A stretch of DNA of 20,622 nt, taken from the NCBI RefSeq assembly GCF_946477055.1, contig NZ_CAMKXG010000025.1:1-20622 (forward strand). Direction: 5' to 3'. Position numbers and translations under genes: made by a program. The stretch is from Lonsdalea britannica (lineage in GTDB: Bacteria; Pseudomonadota; Gammaproteobacteria; Enterobacterales; Enterobacteriaceae). The notes under the pieces are model-generated. The model did no database searches. It saw only the letters and a list, made by a program, of their open reading frames with translations, and was not told the origin of the DNA. Each line of letters starts with the position of its first letter. Position 1 is the stretch's first letter. Positions 10,562 to 19,247 of the stretch are shown piece by piece.

Positions 10562-10822
10562 TTACACCCGCTCTTTTGACTGACTCTTTTCTTCCTGCTT
10601 CGTTTCTGGCTGCTGTTCAGCAACGCTTTTCGTGTTGAAATCCGCGTCCTGCTGCTGCGCCTTTTCATCCGAGGCAGACGTTTGATCGTCGCTCATCGCT
10701 TTTTTAAAGCCTTTGATGGAAGCACCGAGATCCGAACCCAACGTTCTTAATTTGTTGGTCCCGAACAGCAGCACCACGATGACCGCGATGATCAACAAAT
10801 TCCAGAGACTAATACCGCCCAT
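10562..10822 (-). CDS. tatA: Sec-independent protein translocase subunit TatA
   Basis: TatA oligomers form the transport-competent assembly of the twin-arginine pathway. The 86 residues (89 in E. coli) comprise a membrane helix at about 4-20 that ends in the conserved Phe20-Gly21. An amphipathic helix follows ([19 protein letters not shown], with Phe39), and then a charged Gln/Glu/Lys-rich tail. AGAGGT, seven bases before the ATG, is a good ribosome site. It is the first tat gene and lies 78 bases after ubiB. That gap holds a possible promoter, so tatABC may be made both from it and by read-through from ubiEJB. Confidence 0.96.
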   Translation of the reverse strand: MGGISLWNLLIIAVIVVLLFGTNKLRTLGSDLGASIKGFKKAMSDDQTSASDEKAQQQDADFNTKSVAEQQPETKQEEKSQSKERV

Positions 10823-10845
10823 GTCACTACCTCTTATGCAAGGGG

Positions 10846-10876
10846 ATTATCAAACTGCCGTGTTTTATAACGGCAA
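10846..10876 (-). promoter_or_regulatory. candidate tatABC promoter overlapping a small hairpin
   Basis: On the minus strand GATAAT (10851-10846) could be a -10, with TTGCCG or TGCCGT (10876-10870) as -35 at a long spacing of 18-19 bp. The same bases form a 6-bp stem, TGCCGT/ACGGCA, with an eight-base loop. With no T run it is unlikely to terminate the ubiB transcript. The call is weak. Confidence 0.3.
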
Positions 10877-10900
10877 TCATGCTACTGATTACGATCTTAT

Positions 10901-12538
10901 TCAACGCGTACAACGCCAACCCACGATCCAGGCAACAATCCCGGCGGCGATCATGCCAGAAGGCACAATGTTCGCCTCGATATGGCTGGCCAGCAACACC
11001 GTACCGCTCACCAACAGCGCCGCGCCGACGCCGAGAAGATAGCGAGACTGACCGTGCCGCACCCGCTGAACACGGAGCTCATTGGCTAAGTGCTCCATAC
11101 TCTCACGTAGCTTCTTGTGCTGACGAAGTCCGTCATAGAGCAGTTCAGGAATTTCAGGCAATTTTTCTGCCCAAAACGGGGCCTTTTGTTTAAATGCCCG
11201 CACCATGGCGGGTATGCCCACCTGATCTTTCAACCAGGTTTCGAGAAACGGCTTGGCCGTTTTCCATAAATCCAACTGCGGATACAGCTGACGCCCAATG
11301 CCTTCGACGTACAGCAGCGTCTTCTGCAGCAAGACCAGCTGCGGCTGAACTTCCATATTGAAGCGGCGCGCCGTGTTGAAGAGGTTCAATAATACATGAC
11401 CGAAAGAAATTTCTGCTAACGGCTTTTCGAATATGGGCTCGCAGACGGTACGGATCGCGAACTCGAACTCTTCGACATTAGTGTCCGCTGGCACCCAGCC
11501 GGAATCGACATGCAGTTCGGCCACACGACGGTAGTCTCGGTTAAAGAAGGCGATAAAGTTTTCCGCCAGATAACGCTTATCTTCCTTATTTAACGAACCG
11601 ACAATACCGCAGTCGATGCCGATATAGAGGGGATCTTCGGGGTGTTCGTAGCTGATGAAAATGTTGCCGGGATGCATGTCAGCATGGAAGAAACTGTCGC
11701 GGAAAACCTGGGTGAAAAAGACCTGAACACCACGTTCAGCGAGCAGAGGCAGATTCACGCCGTGCGTTTTCAACGCTTCCATATCCGACACCGGAATACC
11801 GTAAATCCGCTCCATCACCAGTACCCGCTCAGTGCAATAGTCCGAGTAGACTTCCGGCACGTACAGCAGTCCGCTGTTTTCGAAGTTGCGTCGTAGCTGT
11901 ATGCCGTTAGCCGCTTCCCGAAGGAGATTCAGCTCATCCAGCAGCGTTTTTTCATATTCCCGCACCACTTCGCGAGGCCGCAGGCGACGACCGTCCGGCA
12001 TTAGTAGGGGCAGCCAACTGGCCAGCCGTTTCATCAGCTTGATGTCGGCCTGAATGACCGGAAGGATGTCCGGGCGAATGACCTTGATGACGATATCTTT
12101 ACCCGTCGATTTCAGCTTCGCCGTGTGTACCTGAGCGATGGAAGCCGAAGCCAGCGGTTTGACGTCAAAATCGTCGAACCAGTTTTCCAGCTTGCCGCCC
12201 ATCGATTTTTCGATTTGCTGCCGCGCCAGTTCGCCGTCGAAAGGCTCAACCTGATCCTGCAGCTTCGCCAGCTGATCGGCGATAGCAGGAGAAAACAGGT
12301 CGCGCCGGGTAGACATCATCTGACCGAATTTGATCCAGACCGGTCCCAAATCTTGCAGAGCCAGACGCAGACGTTCGCCCAGCGATTGATCTTGATGACG
12401 GTTAGGCAACCAGAACAACAGTCGACGTACGACACGGACAGGAAGCGTCAGCGGCACGCGAGGGATCAGTTCGTCAAGTCCGTAGCTCAGCAGTACCCAG
12501 ACAATACGATAAAGGCGAATTAATTCCCCCGGCGTCAT
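10901..12538 (-). CDS. ubiB: ubiquinone biosynthesis regulatory kinase-like ATPase UbiB
   Basis: UbiB is the bacterial member of the ADCK/Coq8 atypical kinase-like family. It has ATPase activity and is needed for ubiquinone synthesis, probably by helping the Ubi complex reach membrane-bound intermediates. The 545 residues include the family KxGQ motif as KFGQ (70-73) and the alanine-rich loop [10 protein letters not shown] (129-138) that replaces the usual Gly-rich loop. IKVIRPD follows near 151-157, the catalytic-like HADMHPGN lies at 285-292 and the metal-binding DCG at 309-311. Two hydrophobic helices at about 500-540 anchor the C-terminus. The ATG overlaps the ubiJ stop by four bases (ATGA), implying translational coupling. 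Confidence 0.96.
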   Translation of the reverse strand: MTPGELIRLYRIVWVLLSYGLDELIPRVPLTLPVRVVRRLLFWLPNRHQDQSLGERLRLALQDLGPVWIKFGQMMSTRRDLFSPAIADQLAKLQDQVEPFDGELARQQIEKSMGGKLENWFDDFDVKPLASASIAQVHTAKLKSTGKDIVIKVIRPDILPVIQADIKLMKRLASWLPLLMPDGRRLRPREVVREYEKTLLDELNLLREAANGIQLRRNFENSGLLYVPEVYSDYCTERVLVMERIYGIPVSDMEALKTHGVNLPLLAERGVQVFFTQVFRDSFFHADMHPGNIFISYEHPEDPLYIGIDCGIVGSLNKEDKRYLAENFIAFFNRDYRRVAELHVDSGWVPADTNVEEFEFAIRTVCEPIFEKPLAEISFGHVLLNLFNTARRFNMEVQPQLVLLQKTLLYVEGIGRQLYPQLDLWKTAKPFLETWLKDQVGIPAMVRAFKQKAPFWAEKLPEIPELLYDGLRQHKKLRESMEHLANELRVQRVRHGQSRYLLGVGAALLVSGTVLLASHIEANIVPSGMIAAGIVAWIVGWRCTR

Positions 12539-13149
12539 CGCGTTTCCTCCAGTTTTGACAGTCTTTCAGACAATGCGTCCACCGAGTGGTCCAACGCCTC
12601 GACTTCATCTCCGAACCACATCGCCTCCAGTTTTCCCGGAAGCAGTCGCCACTCTTCGGTCAGCGTTTCCGACAGATAATGCCGTTGGCGGCAGAGAAGT
12701 CCGCTGACGGCGCCGACCGTTTTACGGGCAGTCTGACTCAGCCCTTCCGCTGCGATATCGCCCACGTAAGGCGCCAACCATTCCGCCGGATCGATTTCTG
12801 CCAGATCGAGCAGCGCGATGAATTGCTGCGCCACCTGAATATCACCTTCCAATGTCAGTTCGCCGCTGCGCATCAGCGCAGACAACTGCTGACGATCGCG
12901 CAATTGGATCAGCGCGGAGAGTTGGGTCACCAATTGGCAATCCGGCGTCGACGCCCACTGGCTGACGACGTCCAGCCGCTCTTCGCTGAAAATCAGCACC
13001 AGCGGCGCGCGCAGCTCGGCGATTTCGATACGCAGCGTTTTTCCGTGCAGGCGCTGACGGGCCGCCTTCATGCTCCGATCACGAAACAGTAACTGATTAA
13101 GCGCTGTTTCCAGCGCCGCCGTCAGCACAGGCATTATCCGCATTGGCAT
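12535..13149 (-). CDS. ubiJ: ubiquinone biosynthesis accessory factor UbiJ (SCP2 domain)
   Basis: UbiJ (formerly YigP) holds the hydrophobic ubiquinone intermediates in its SCP2-type lipid-binding domain. With UbiK it organises the soluble Ubi complex. The 204-residue protein has this domain at about 15-115 and ends in a predicted coiled coil (residues about 175-204, [16 protein letters not shown]), the region known to bind UbiK. Three in-frame Met codons lie close together (residues 1, 3 and 6); the ribosome site is weak and does not decide between them, so the start is uncertain by up to five codons. It overlaps ubiB by four bases and follows ubiE by eight. In E. coli an sRNA, EsrE, is described from the 3' part of this gene; I cannot tell whether it exists here. 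Confidence 0.92.
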   Translation of the reverse strand: MPMRIMPVLTAALETALNQLLFRDRSMKAARQRLHGKTLRIEIAELRAPLVLIFSEERLDVVSQWASTPDCQLVTQLSALIQLRDRQQLSALMRSGELTLEGDIQVAQQFIALLDLAEIDPAEWLAPYVGDIAAEGLSQTARKTVGAVSGLLCRQRHYLSETLTEEWRLLPGKLEAMWFGDEVEALDHSVDALSERLSKLEETR

Positions 13150-13157
13150 ATTCAGAC

Positions 13158-13913
13158 TCAGAATTTAAACCCGCGATGCAGGGCAACCACCCCGCCGGTC
13201 AGATTGTAATAATTGACGTTGTCGAAGCCCGCGTCGCCCATCATGGACTTCAGCGTCTCTTGATCCGGATGCATGCGGATGGACTCCGCCAGATAGCGAT
13301 AACTGCCCGCATCGCGCGCCACCATTTCGCCGATGCGCGGCAGCACGTGGAAAGAGTAGAGATCGTAGACTTTGCTCAACGCTTTCGTCGTCGGTTTGGA
13401 AAACTCTAGCACCAAGAGACGACCGCCCGGTTTCAGTACGCGAAACATAGAGCGCAGCGCCTGCTCTTTTTCGGTCACGTTGCGAAGGCCGAAAGAGATG
13501 GTGATGCAATCAAACGTGTTATCGGGGAACGGCAGGGCTTCCGCGTTCGCCTGCACGTAGCTGACGTTGCCGATGACACCCTTGTTGCGTAACTTCTCGC
13601 GGCCCACCTGCAGCATCGAGGCGTTAATATCCGCCAGCACCACTTCCCCTTCTTCGCCGACCAGACGCGAGAATTTCGCCGTCAGGTCGCCGGTGCCGCC
13701 AGCCAAATCCAGTACGCGTTGGCCGCGATGAACACCGCTGCATTCGATGGTAAAGCGTTTCCAGATACGATGGATGCCGAAAGACATCAGGTCATTCATC
13801 AAGTCGTACTTTGCCGCTACAGAATGAAAAACGTCAGCAACCATGGTCTCTTTGTCGTCTTTCGCCACGGTGCGATAACCAAAGTGCGTTGTTTTCTCCG
13901 AATCGTCTGCCAT
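13158..13913 (-). CDS. ubiE: ubiquinone/menaquinone biosynthesis C-methyltransferase UbiE
   Basis: UbiE uses S-adenosylmethionine to C-methylate demethylmenaquinone to menaquinone and the corresponding benzoquinol intermediate in ubiquinone synthesis. It therefore serves both respiratory quinones. The 251 residues equal the E. coli length. SAM-binding motif I is [10 protein letters not shown] (67-76), an acidic VVLADIN follows near 91-97, and the family motif around FGLRNV lies near 141-146. The ATG at 13913 follows AGGCGG at about eight bases. It is the first gene of ubiE-ubiJ-ubiB, and all three act in the same quinone pathway as ubiD further left. Confidence 0.97.
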   Translation of the reverse strand: MADDSEKTTHFGYRTVAKDDKETMVADVFHSVAAKYDLMNDLMSFGIHRIWKRFTIECSGVHRGQRVLDLAGGTGDLTAKFSRLVGEEGEVVLADINASMLQVGREKLRNKGVIGNVSYVQANAEALPFPDNTFDCITISFGLRNVTEKEQALRSMFRVLKPGGRLLVLEFSKPTTKALSKVYDLYSFHVLPRIGEMVARDAGSYRYLAESIRMHPDQETLKSMMGDAGFDNVNYYNLTGGVVALHRGFKF

Positions 13914-13960
13914 GTTATCCGCCTGCTATTGTCAAAATCTGGGTCTCCCCACTTACGAAG

Positions 13961-13969
13961 AGTGTAACA
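13961..13969 (-). promoter_or_regulatory. candidate extended -10 promoter of ubiEJB
   Basis: On the minus strand TGTTACACT (13969-13961) fits an extended -10 element, with TACACT as the hexamer. No good -35 lies 16-18 bases upstream. It is 47 bases before the ubiE start, in the only gap of the ubiE-tatC block long enough to hold a main promoter. A TTGACA string at 13935-13930 is too close to the ATG to serve ubiE. Confidence 0.35.
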
Positions 13970-14071
13970 GACCCCGGTTAAAAGCCACTGCCCTTCTTTG
14001 CCGCCAAGGGCCGATGCGCGGGTATATCAGCCCCCACCCCGTCAGAAGTTTACACCGCCCGCATAGGCGCG

Positions 14072-15580
14072 CTAACCGGATTTTTCGTCATGAAACGTGT
14101 CATTCGGCGCATCGTCGTCGGTATGCGACGCCACGCCCACCACATCACTATCCGCTATCAGCGAGGTTTTAATAGGCCGCTTGATTTCCACGCCGAGAGA
14201 ACGAAATCCCTCGGCCTGGCCGATCAAATTTCCACGACCGGACGCGACTTTTTTCATCGCCTGATGATAGCTGCTCTGAGCCCGGTCCAGATTCTGTCCT
14301 AACGTGGTCATATCGTCGACGAACAACCGCAGTTTGTCGTATAAACGGGACGCCCGCTCTGCGATTTGCTGGGCATTGCGGCTCTGCTGCTCATAGCGCC
14401 ACAGGTTGTTGATAGTGCGAAGCGCCACCAGCAGCGTGGTCGGACTGACCAGCATAATGTTGTTTTTGAGCGCCTCGGTGATCAGTTCAGGCTGTCGGTC
14501 GATGGCCAGCAGGAATGCAGGTTCCACGGGAATAAACATCAGCACATAATCGAGCGAACGCAATCCCGGAAGCTGCTGATAATCTTTGCTGCCAAGCAAT
14601 CGTATGTGGCTACGGATAGAAACCAGATGTTCAGTGAGTGCAGCACTCCTGTCGAGGTCGTCTTCGCTATTGAAATAGCGTTCATACGCCACCAGCGACA
14701 TTTTCGCGTCGATCACCACGTCTTTTCCATGCGGTAACCGGACGATGACATCCGGCTGCATCCTGCCGTTGCTGCCGGTCTGTATGCTGACCTGCGTCTG
14801 ATACTCGTGCCCTTCCCGAAGCCCGGAGCTTTCCAGCACCCGACTCAGGACGACTTCGCCCCAGTTTCCCTGCGTTTTGTTGTCGCCTTTCAGCGCCTGA
14901 GTCAGGTTAACGGCCTCCTGCGTCATGCGGGCGTTAAGCTGCTGAAGATTGCGGATCTCGTGCGCCAGCGTGTGACGCTCGCGGGCTTCTTCGCCGAAAC
15001 TCTCCTGTACCTGACGGCGAAAACCGTCGAGCTGTTCCCGAAGCGGCGTCAGCAGACGATCCAGACTCAACTGATTTTGCTGGTCGACCTTCCGGCCGCT
15101 TTGCTCGAAAATGCGGTTGGCCAGATTTTCGAACTGCGCCGACAGGCGCTGCTCACTGTTAATCAGCAGACGCTGTTTCTCTTCCGCCGCCAGCCGCGTC
15201 TCCTCAAGGCGGATCGTCACCTCGCGCAGTTCCGCTTCCTGAGCGCCATTAGCCTCCCGCAGCGCGCGCAGTTCCTGGTTCAGCTGTTCGCACTCGGCCC
15301 GCAACGCCGTCATTTGCAGCAGTTTTTCCTGACCTGCCGCCAGTTGACCGTGCAAAAGACGAAGTTCGCGTTCTTGATCGTTCAGTCGCGTTTGGTCCAG
15401 CTGGCGCGCTTCCCGGCTCTCGCTCAGGGCCTGATGCGCCTGCTGGAGGGATTGCTCCTGCAACTGTCGTTCGGTTTCATAGCGCGCATGACGCTGCTGC
15501 TGTAACAAACTCGCCACCAGCCAGCCGATCATCAGACCGACTACGCCTCCGCCAATGCCATAAAAAAGGGTGATTGCCAC
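14072..15580 (-). CDS. rmuC: DNA recombination protein RmuC
   Basis: RmuC belongs to a family with a PD-(D/E)XK nuclease-like domain. In E. coli, loss of rmuC raises inversion between short inverted repeats, so it is thought to limit some DNA rearrangements; the biochemistry is unclear. The 502-residue protein (about 475 in E. coli) starts with a membrane segment (about 4-27). A long Gln/Glu/Arg-rich coiled coil runs to about residue 215. The RmuC domain follows (about 235-440), with GNWGEVVLSRVLE, PDVIVRLPHGKDVVIDAKMS and YVLMFIPVEPAF. The Asp and Asp-x-Lys residues in these blocks fit the nuclease-like core. The C-terminal acidic tail is variable. GGAGG precedes the ATG by about 10 bases. 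A LexA-like site lies upstream. Confidence 0.95.
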   Translation of the reverse strand: MAITLFYGIGGGVVGLMIGWLVASLLQQQRHARYETERQLQEQSLQQAHQALSESREARQLDQTRLNDQERELRLLHGQLAAGQEKLLQMTALRAECEQLNQELRALREANGAQEAELREVTIRLEETRLAAEEKQRLLINSEQRLSAQFENLANRIFEQSGRKVDQQNQLSLDRLLTPLREQLDGFRRQVQESFGEEARERHTLAHEIRNLQQLNARMTQEAVNLTQALKGDNKTQGNWGEVVLSRVLESSGLREGHEYQTQVSIQTGSNGRMQPDVIVRLPHGKDVVIDAKMSLVAYERYFNSEDDLDRSAALTEHLVSIRSHIRLLGSKDYQQLPGLRSLDYVLMFIPVEPAFLLAIDRQPELITEALKNNIMLVSPTTLLVALRTINNLWRYEQQSRNAQQIAERASRLYDKLRLFVDDMTTLGQNLDRAQSSYHQAMKKVASGRGNLIGQAEGFRSLGVEIKRPIKTSLIADSDVVGVASHTDDDAPNDTFHDEKSG

Positions 15581-15612
15581 ACCGCCTCCGGGTTCTCTTG
15601 CCGCTGCCCGTC

Positions 15613-15642
15613 AAGGTAAAAGCATGCTGTATGGATGTCCAG
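15613..15642 (-). promoter_or_regulatory. rmuC promoter region with LexA (SOS) box
   Basis: On the minus strand 15642-15627 reads CTGGACATCCATACAG, which fits the LexA operator pattern CTGT-N8-ACAG with one change (CTGG for CTGT). A possible -35 TGGACA (15641-15636, five of six consensus bases) lies inside it, followed 17 bp later by a poor -10 TACCTT (15618-15613). Repressor binding would therefore block the polymerase. rmuC (yigN) has been reported as a LexA-regulon member in E. coli, and from memory its site has the same CTGGAC half. The box is 47 bases before the rmuC start. Confidence 0.65.
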
Positions 15643-15709
15643 AAAGGATTCAGGTCATTACCAAGATTTGAAAGGAAAAAATGAGGAAATGCGATGCGGA
15701 TTCAAGGGT

Positions 15710-15740
15710 GAAATGAAACGGAGGCGGAGAATCCGCCTCC
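15710..15740 (-). terminator. terminator of argCBH after argH
   Basis: GGAGGCGGA (15720-15728) and TCCGCCTCC (15732-15740) form a perfect, GC-rich 9-bp stem with loop GAA. It lies eight bases after the argH stop. On the minus strand the tract after it is GTTTCATTTC, a partial T run. The stem strength and position make termination likely, separating arginine genes from rmuC. Confidence 0.8.
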
Positions 15741-15748
15741 TTCGTTCG

Positions 15749-17122
15749 TCAGGATAAGCTCTGCTTCGCTGCCGCGATAGCCGCAGCCACCTGCTGCGGA
15801 GACACGCCGCCTTGCGCCGCACGCTTGTCCAGACAAGACTGCAGCGACAACACCGGATACACGTCGTCCTCAATCACGTCGCTGAATTTTTTCAGTTCAT
15901 CCAGTGACAAGGCTTCCAACGCCGTTCCCTGACGAATAGCTTCTACCACCGCTTCGCCCACGATATGGTGCGCTTCACGGAACGGAACGCCTTTCGCCAC
16001 CAGATAATCCGCCAGTTCGGTGGCGTTGGCATAGCCCTGTTCTGCCGCTTCCTGACAACGAGGACGCTTAACCTGAATGCCTTCCAGCACCAGTGCGGCC
16101 ATCATCAGGCTGTCGTGCCAGGTATCCAGCGCATCGAACAGACCTTCTTTGTCTTCCTGCATGTCTTTGTTGTAAGCCAGCGGCAGCCCTTTCAGCGTGA
16201 CCATCATGCCCGCCAGCGCGCCCTGCACGCGTCCGCATTTACCACGGATCAGCTCCAGCGCGTCCGGGTTTTTCTTCTGCGGCATCAGGGAAGAGCCCGA
16301 CGTCACACGATCAGACAGTTCGACGAAGGCGGCTTCCCCGCTGTTGAAGAAAATCAGGTCTTCGGCGAAACGCGACAGATGAACCATACCGATAGACGCG
16401 TTGGACAGCAGCTCCAGCACATGGTCACGGTCAGACACCGTATCCAGACTGTTGCGCGTCGCTGAGGCGAAACCCAACCAGCCAGCCAACTGTTCACGAT
16501 CGATGGGATAGGCCGTTCCCGCCAGTGCGCCGCAGCCCAGCGGGCTAACGTCCAGACGAGTCAGCGTATCAGCTAAACGGCTTTCGTCACGCGCCAGCAT
16601 TTCGTGGTAGGCCAGACACCAGTGCGCGAACGTCACCGGCTGAGCGCGTTGAAGATGGGTATAACCCGGCATGACCGCATCCTGATTCGCTTCCGCCGTC
16701 GCCACCAGCGCTTCGCGCAGATGACGAAGGGTTTGAATCAGCTCGCCGATTTGCGCTTTGCACCACAGCTTCAGGTCAGTCGCGACCTGATCGTTACGGC
16801 TACGGCCGGTGTGCAGCTTTTTGCCCAGATCGCCCACCTTTTCAATCAGGCGTTGCTCTACCCAACTGTGAATATCTTCGGCATCGCTTTGCAAAATAGC
16901 CTGTGGATCGGCCTGAACTTCCTTTAACAGGACCGTCAGTGCCTGTTCCAACTGCTGCTGTTCCTGTTCGCTCAGTACATTGACCGTCACCAGCGCTTTG
17001 GACCACCCGATGGAGCCTGTGATGTCCTGTTCCGCCAAACGGTAATCAAACCGCAGTGAATCGTTGAACTGTTTGAAACGTTGATCTGCTGCCTGACTAA
17101 ACCGTCCGCCCCACAAAGCCAT
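15749..17122 (-). CDS. argH: argininosuccinate lyase ArgH
   Basis: ArgH splits argininosuccinate into arginine and fumarate, the last step of arginine synthesis. The 457 residues match E. coli ArgH in length. The fumarase/aspartase superfamily signature [12 protein letters not shown] is at 276-287, with the flexible catalytic-serine loop around it. HTGRSRNDQ is at 104-112 and the THLQ active-site block at 155-158. GGGAG lies eight bases before the ATG at 17122. It is the last gene of argC-argB-argH, 117 bases after argB. That gap holds a hairpin but no gene; argG, which makes the substrate, is not here, as in E. coli. Confidence 0.97.
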   Translation of the reverse strand: MALWGGRFSQAADQRFKQFNDSLRFDYRLAEQDITGSIGWSKALVTVNVLSEQEQQQLEQALTVLLKEVQADPQAILQSDAEDIHSWVEQRLIEKVGDLGKKLHTGRSRNDQVATDLKLWCKAQIGELIQTLRHLREALVATAEANQDAVMPGYTHLQRAQPVTFAHWCLAYHEMLARDESRLADTLTRLDVSPLGCGALAGTAYPIDREQLAGWLGFASATRNSLDTVSDRDHVLELLSNASIGMVHLSRFAEDLIFFNSGEAAFVELSDRVTSGSSLMPQKKNPDALELIRGKCGRVQGALAGMMVTLKGLPLAYNKDMQEDKEGLFDALDTWHDSLMMAALVLEGIQVKRPRCQEAAEQGYANATELADYLVAKGVPFREAHHIVGEAVVEAIRQGTALEALSLDELKKFSDVIEDDVYPVLSLQSCLDKRAAQGGVSPQQVAAAIAAAKQSLS

Positions 17123-17197
17123 AACTTTAACTCCCGGTATTCAAATGATTGCAAGCGGATGGCACTCCATCGCCCGCCAGAAATTCTGTCTTACGCT

Positions 17198-17220
17198 GAC
17201 TCGCCCACGACGGGCGAATC
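17198..17220 (-). other. stable intercistronic hairpin between argB and argH
   Basis: Bases 17198-17206 pair with 17212-17220 (TCGCCC/GGGCGA core plus three more pairs, one a wobble) around a five-base loop. It begins 19 bases after the argB stop. No T run follows on either strand, so it is more likely an mRNA-stability or processing element than a terminator. Confidence 0.55.
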
Positions 17221-17239
17221 AGATATTCATAACGCGGTA

Positions 17240-18013
17240 TTACGCCGAAATACGTGTGCCGATGGAGACGCCGTTAAATAACGCCGGCAGTTGCTCGGCA
17301 TGACGCCAACTGGCGATATCGACGGGACGCCCCAGCGCGCGCGCAGCGTCCAGCGCGGCGTTGACCTTAACCACCATACCGTCGGTGATGATGCCTTGGG
17401 CGATCAGCGCCTCGGCTTTCTCCGCCGTCATCTCTTCGATACGCTGACCTTTACCGTCCAGAATGCCGCTGACGTCGGAGAGCAAAATCAAATCCGCGCC
17501 CAGCGTCTGAGCCAGCGCCGTCGCCGCCTGATCGGCATTAACGTTCATCAGTTCACCCTCGGCGGTAATACCGATGGAGCTAATGACCGGCAGATACCCG
17601 GCACCCAGCAGCGTCGTCAGCAGAGCGGGAGAACCCGCTTCCGCTTTACCTACATGGCCCAGCTCTTCATCCAGTAACGTCACCACCGTGCTGCCGCCGT
17701 CGGCCAAACACAGGCCAACAGCCTGAATGTTATTTTTCACTGCCCATGACAGCAGCGTTTTATTGGCGGAGCCCGCCAGCGCGCCGGTGATGATGTCGAT
17801 CTGATCGGCGGGGGTAACGCGCAAACCCTGCTTTTTCACGACGGGCAGCGACAGCTTTTTCATCAGGTCGTCGACCAGGCAACCGCCGCCGTGCACGATG
17901 ACCAGAGGGCGCTGATACTGCTGACGATATTCGACCAGCGCGTCGAACAACCGCTCCAGCGCCTCTTCACTATCCAACAGTACGCCACCTAGCTTGATAA
18001 TTAACGGATTCAT
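17240..18013 (-). CDS. argB: acetylglutamate kinase ArgB
   Basis: ArgB phosphorylates N-acetylglutamate with ATP, the second step of arginine synthesis. The 257 residues (258 in E. coli) show the amino-acid-kinase fold. There is an N-terminal IIKLGG (5-10), the glycine-rich HGGG at 41-44 for ATP and substrate, QGLRVT near 62-67, and the VNADQAA block that binds acetylglutamate. Short enterobacterial ArgB of this kind lacks the N-terminal helix found in arginine-inhibited kinases, so control is expected at transcription by ArgR rather than by feedback inhibition. It starts 23 bases after argC and belongs to argCBH. Confidence 0.97.
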   Translation of the reverse strand: MNPLIIKLGGVLLDSEEALERLFDALVEYRQQYQRPLVIVHGGGCLVDDLMKKLSLPVVKKQGLRVTPADQIDIITGALAGSANKTLLSWAVKNNIQAVGLCLADGGSTVVTLLDEELGHVGKAEAGSPALLTTLLGAGYLPVISSIGITAEGELMNVNADQAATALAQTLGADLILLSDVSGILDGKGQRIEEMTAEKAEALIAQGIITDGMVVKVNAALDAARALGRPVDIASWRHAEQLPALFNGVSIGTRISA

Positions 18014-18036
18014 GGATCTTTGCGCCTCAGAAATGA

Positions 18037-19041
18037 TCAGAGTAAGGACTGGGTTTCAGGGAAACCAAAACGAATATTCATGCACTGCACCGCCTGTGCC
18101 GCCGCGCCTTTCAGCAGGTTGTCTTCGGTGGACACCACAATCAAATGTTCATCCTGCACTGAGAAACCGATATCGCAAAACGGCAGACCGACCACGGATT
18201 TGAGCGCAGGAATGCCTTTCGTGTAGAGCCGAACCAACGGCTTGTCGTGATAAGCAGTGTAGTAGGCTTCAGCCACATCCTGTGCGGTCACGCCGGGACG
18301 CAGACGGCAGGTAATCGTCGCCAAAATACCACGCGGGAAATTACCCAGATGCGGGGTAAAAATGACCGGAATCCCCAGATGAGCGGCAATTTCAGGCTGA
18401 TGCCGATGGGTAAACAGGCCGTAAGGCTGCAGGCTGACCTCGCAGAAGCTGTTGGTCATGGTGGCCTTGCGTCCGGCACCGCTGACGCCGCTGGTGGCGT
18501 CGATGACGGGCCACTGGTCGGTATTCAGCAGACAGCTTTCCACCAGCGGCTTCAGCGCCAGCTGAGACGCCGTGGGATAGCAGCCCGGCACGGCGATCAG
18601 CTGCGCCTGTTTGATCTCTTCAGCCTGCCACTCGGCCAGACCGTACACGGCCTGAGCCAGCCAGTCGGCATGCTGATGGTCGAAGCCGTAATAGCGGCTG
18701 TAAAAATCGGCGTCCTGCACGCGGAAGGCCCCGGACAGGTCAAATACGGTGCAGCCCGCCGCCAAAAATTGCGGCGCCAGATCGTGACTCACCTTATGGT
18801 CGGTGGCGAGAAACACCACGTCGACGCCTTTGGCCGCGTCGGCAACATCAGTGAGCGGCTGGACAGGCAAATCGATTATGCCTTTAAGCTGGGGATGCAG
18901 ATCGGAGAGTAATTTTCCCGCATCTACACTTTGCGCTGAAACCGCCAAAGCGGTTATGTTCATCTGAGGGTGACGGTTCAGGTACAGTGCCAGCTCCGCG
19001 CCGGTATAACCACTTGCACCAACTATCAACGTATTCAACAT
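18037..19041 (-). CDS. argC: N-acetyl-gamma-glutamyl-phosphate reductase ArgC
   Basis: ArgC reduces N-acetylglutamyl phosphate to the semialdehyde with NADPH, the third step of arginine synthesis. The 334 residues equal the E. coli length. The dinucleotide-binding GASGYTG is at 8-14 and the catalytic cysteine is Cys154 in [17 protein letters not shown] and HRHQPEI follow in the catalytic domain. It is the first gene of argCBH and is transcribed leftward from the control region shared with argE. Its leader of about 140 bases contains a terminator-like hairpin. Confidence 0.97.
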   Translation of the reverse strand: MLNTLIVGASGYTGAELALYLNRHPQMNITALAVSAQSVDAGKLLSDLHPQLKGIIDLPVQPLTDVADAAKGVDVVFLATDHKVSHDLAPQFLAAGCTVFDLSGAFRVQDADFYSRYYGFDHQHADWLAQAVYGLAEWQAEEIKQAQLIAVPGCYPTASQLALKPLVESCLLNTDQWPVIDATSGVSGAGRKATMTNSFCEVSLQPYGLFTHRHQPEIAAHLGIPVIFTPHLGNFPRGILATITCRLRPGVTAQDVAEAYYTAYHDKPLVRLYTKGIPALKSVVGLPFCDIGFSVQDEHLIVVSTEDNLLKGAAAQAVQCMNIRFGFPETQSLL

Positions 19042-19127
19042 GAGATCCGTATACCTTTGTTATATCGCGATCGGTGAGACGAGAGCCGGGAACTGATGCG
19101 GATAAGCCGCTCCCCCCACGATGCCAG

Positions 19128-19152
19128 AAAAAAGCATAAGCGCGGTCCGCGC
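19128..19152 (-). other. terminator-like hairpin in the argC leader
   Basis: Between the ARG boxes and argC, GCGCG (19140-19144) and CGCGC (19148-19152) form a short GC stem with a three-base loop. On the minus strand six T (opposite A 19128-19133) follow six bases later. It resembles a weak intrinsic terminator or pause site, but the stem is only 5 bp plus a wobble and the T run is set back. I see no regulatory leader peptide rich in arginine codons. Confidence 0.3.
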
Positions 19153-19183
19153 CGCAGTTTGTGATTTTCTTTCACCTGGCAAT

Positions 19184-19201
19184 ACTGTATTTTTATTCAC
19201 A
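19184..19201. promoter_or_regulatory. ARG box 1 (ArgR operator, argC side)
   Basis: These 18 bp (ACTGTATTTTTATTCACA) fit the ArgR operator pattern TGAAT-4-ATTCA with one change in the first half. ArgR hexamers with arginine bind such boxes in pairs. It lies 3 bp from the second box, the usual spacing. The counterpart in E. coli argECBH, as recalled, is nearly identical. Confidence 0.85.
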
Positions 19202-19224
19202 AAAAATGCATGAATATTGATACT
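19196..19224 (+). promoter_or_regulatory. argE promoter, overlapped by both ARG boxes
   Basis: TTCACA (19196-19201, five of six) and GATACT (19219-19224, four of six) are separated by 17 bp. The -35 is inside ARG box 1 and the -10 begins inside ARG box 2, so ArgR binding would exclude RNA polymerase. The divergent argC promoter must lie in the same segment, but its hexamers are less clear. Confidence 0.65.
19205..19222. promoter_or_regulatory. ARG box 2 (ArgR operator, argE side)
   Basis: These 18 bp (AATGCATGAATATTGATA), read on the minus strand as TATCAATATTCATGCATT, match the second operator of the E. coli argECBH control region as I recall it. The separation from box 1 is 3 bp. The match to the consensus is weaker than that of box 1, so pairing with box 1 is the main support. 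Confidence 0.75.
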
Positions 19225-19247
19225 ATTCAAACCAGAGGCTGTCAACA

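Noticed and set aside
10856..10875. Hairpin between ubiB and tatA considered as a ubiB terminator
   Set aside because: The stem is only 6 bp with an eight-base loop and is followed by GTTTGATAAT rather than a T run, so read-through into tatA is more likely.
13930..13935. Perfect -35 TTGACA (minus strand) ahead of ubiE
   Set aside because: A -10 at normal spacing would fall on the ubiE start codon, so it cannot drive the annotated gene.
14807..15505. Rightward open frame (232 codons) opposite the rmuC coiled-coil part
   Set aside because: The Leu/Gln/Phe repeat arises as the complement of the Gln/Glu/Arg-rich coiled coil of RmuC. There is no ribosome site or domain.
18247..18912. Rightward open frame (221 codons) opposite argC
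   Set aside because: It is a shadow of the intact, full-length argC, with no independent support.
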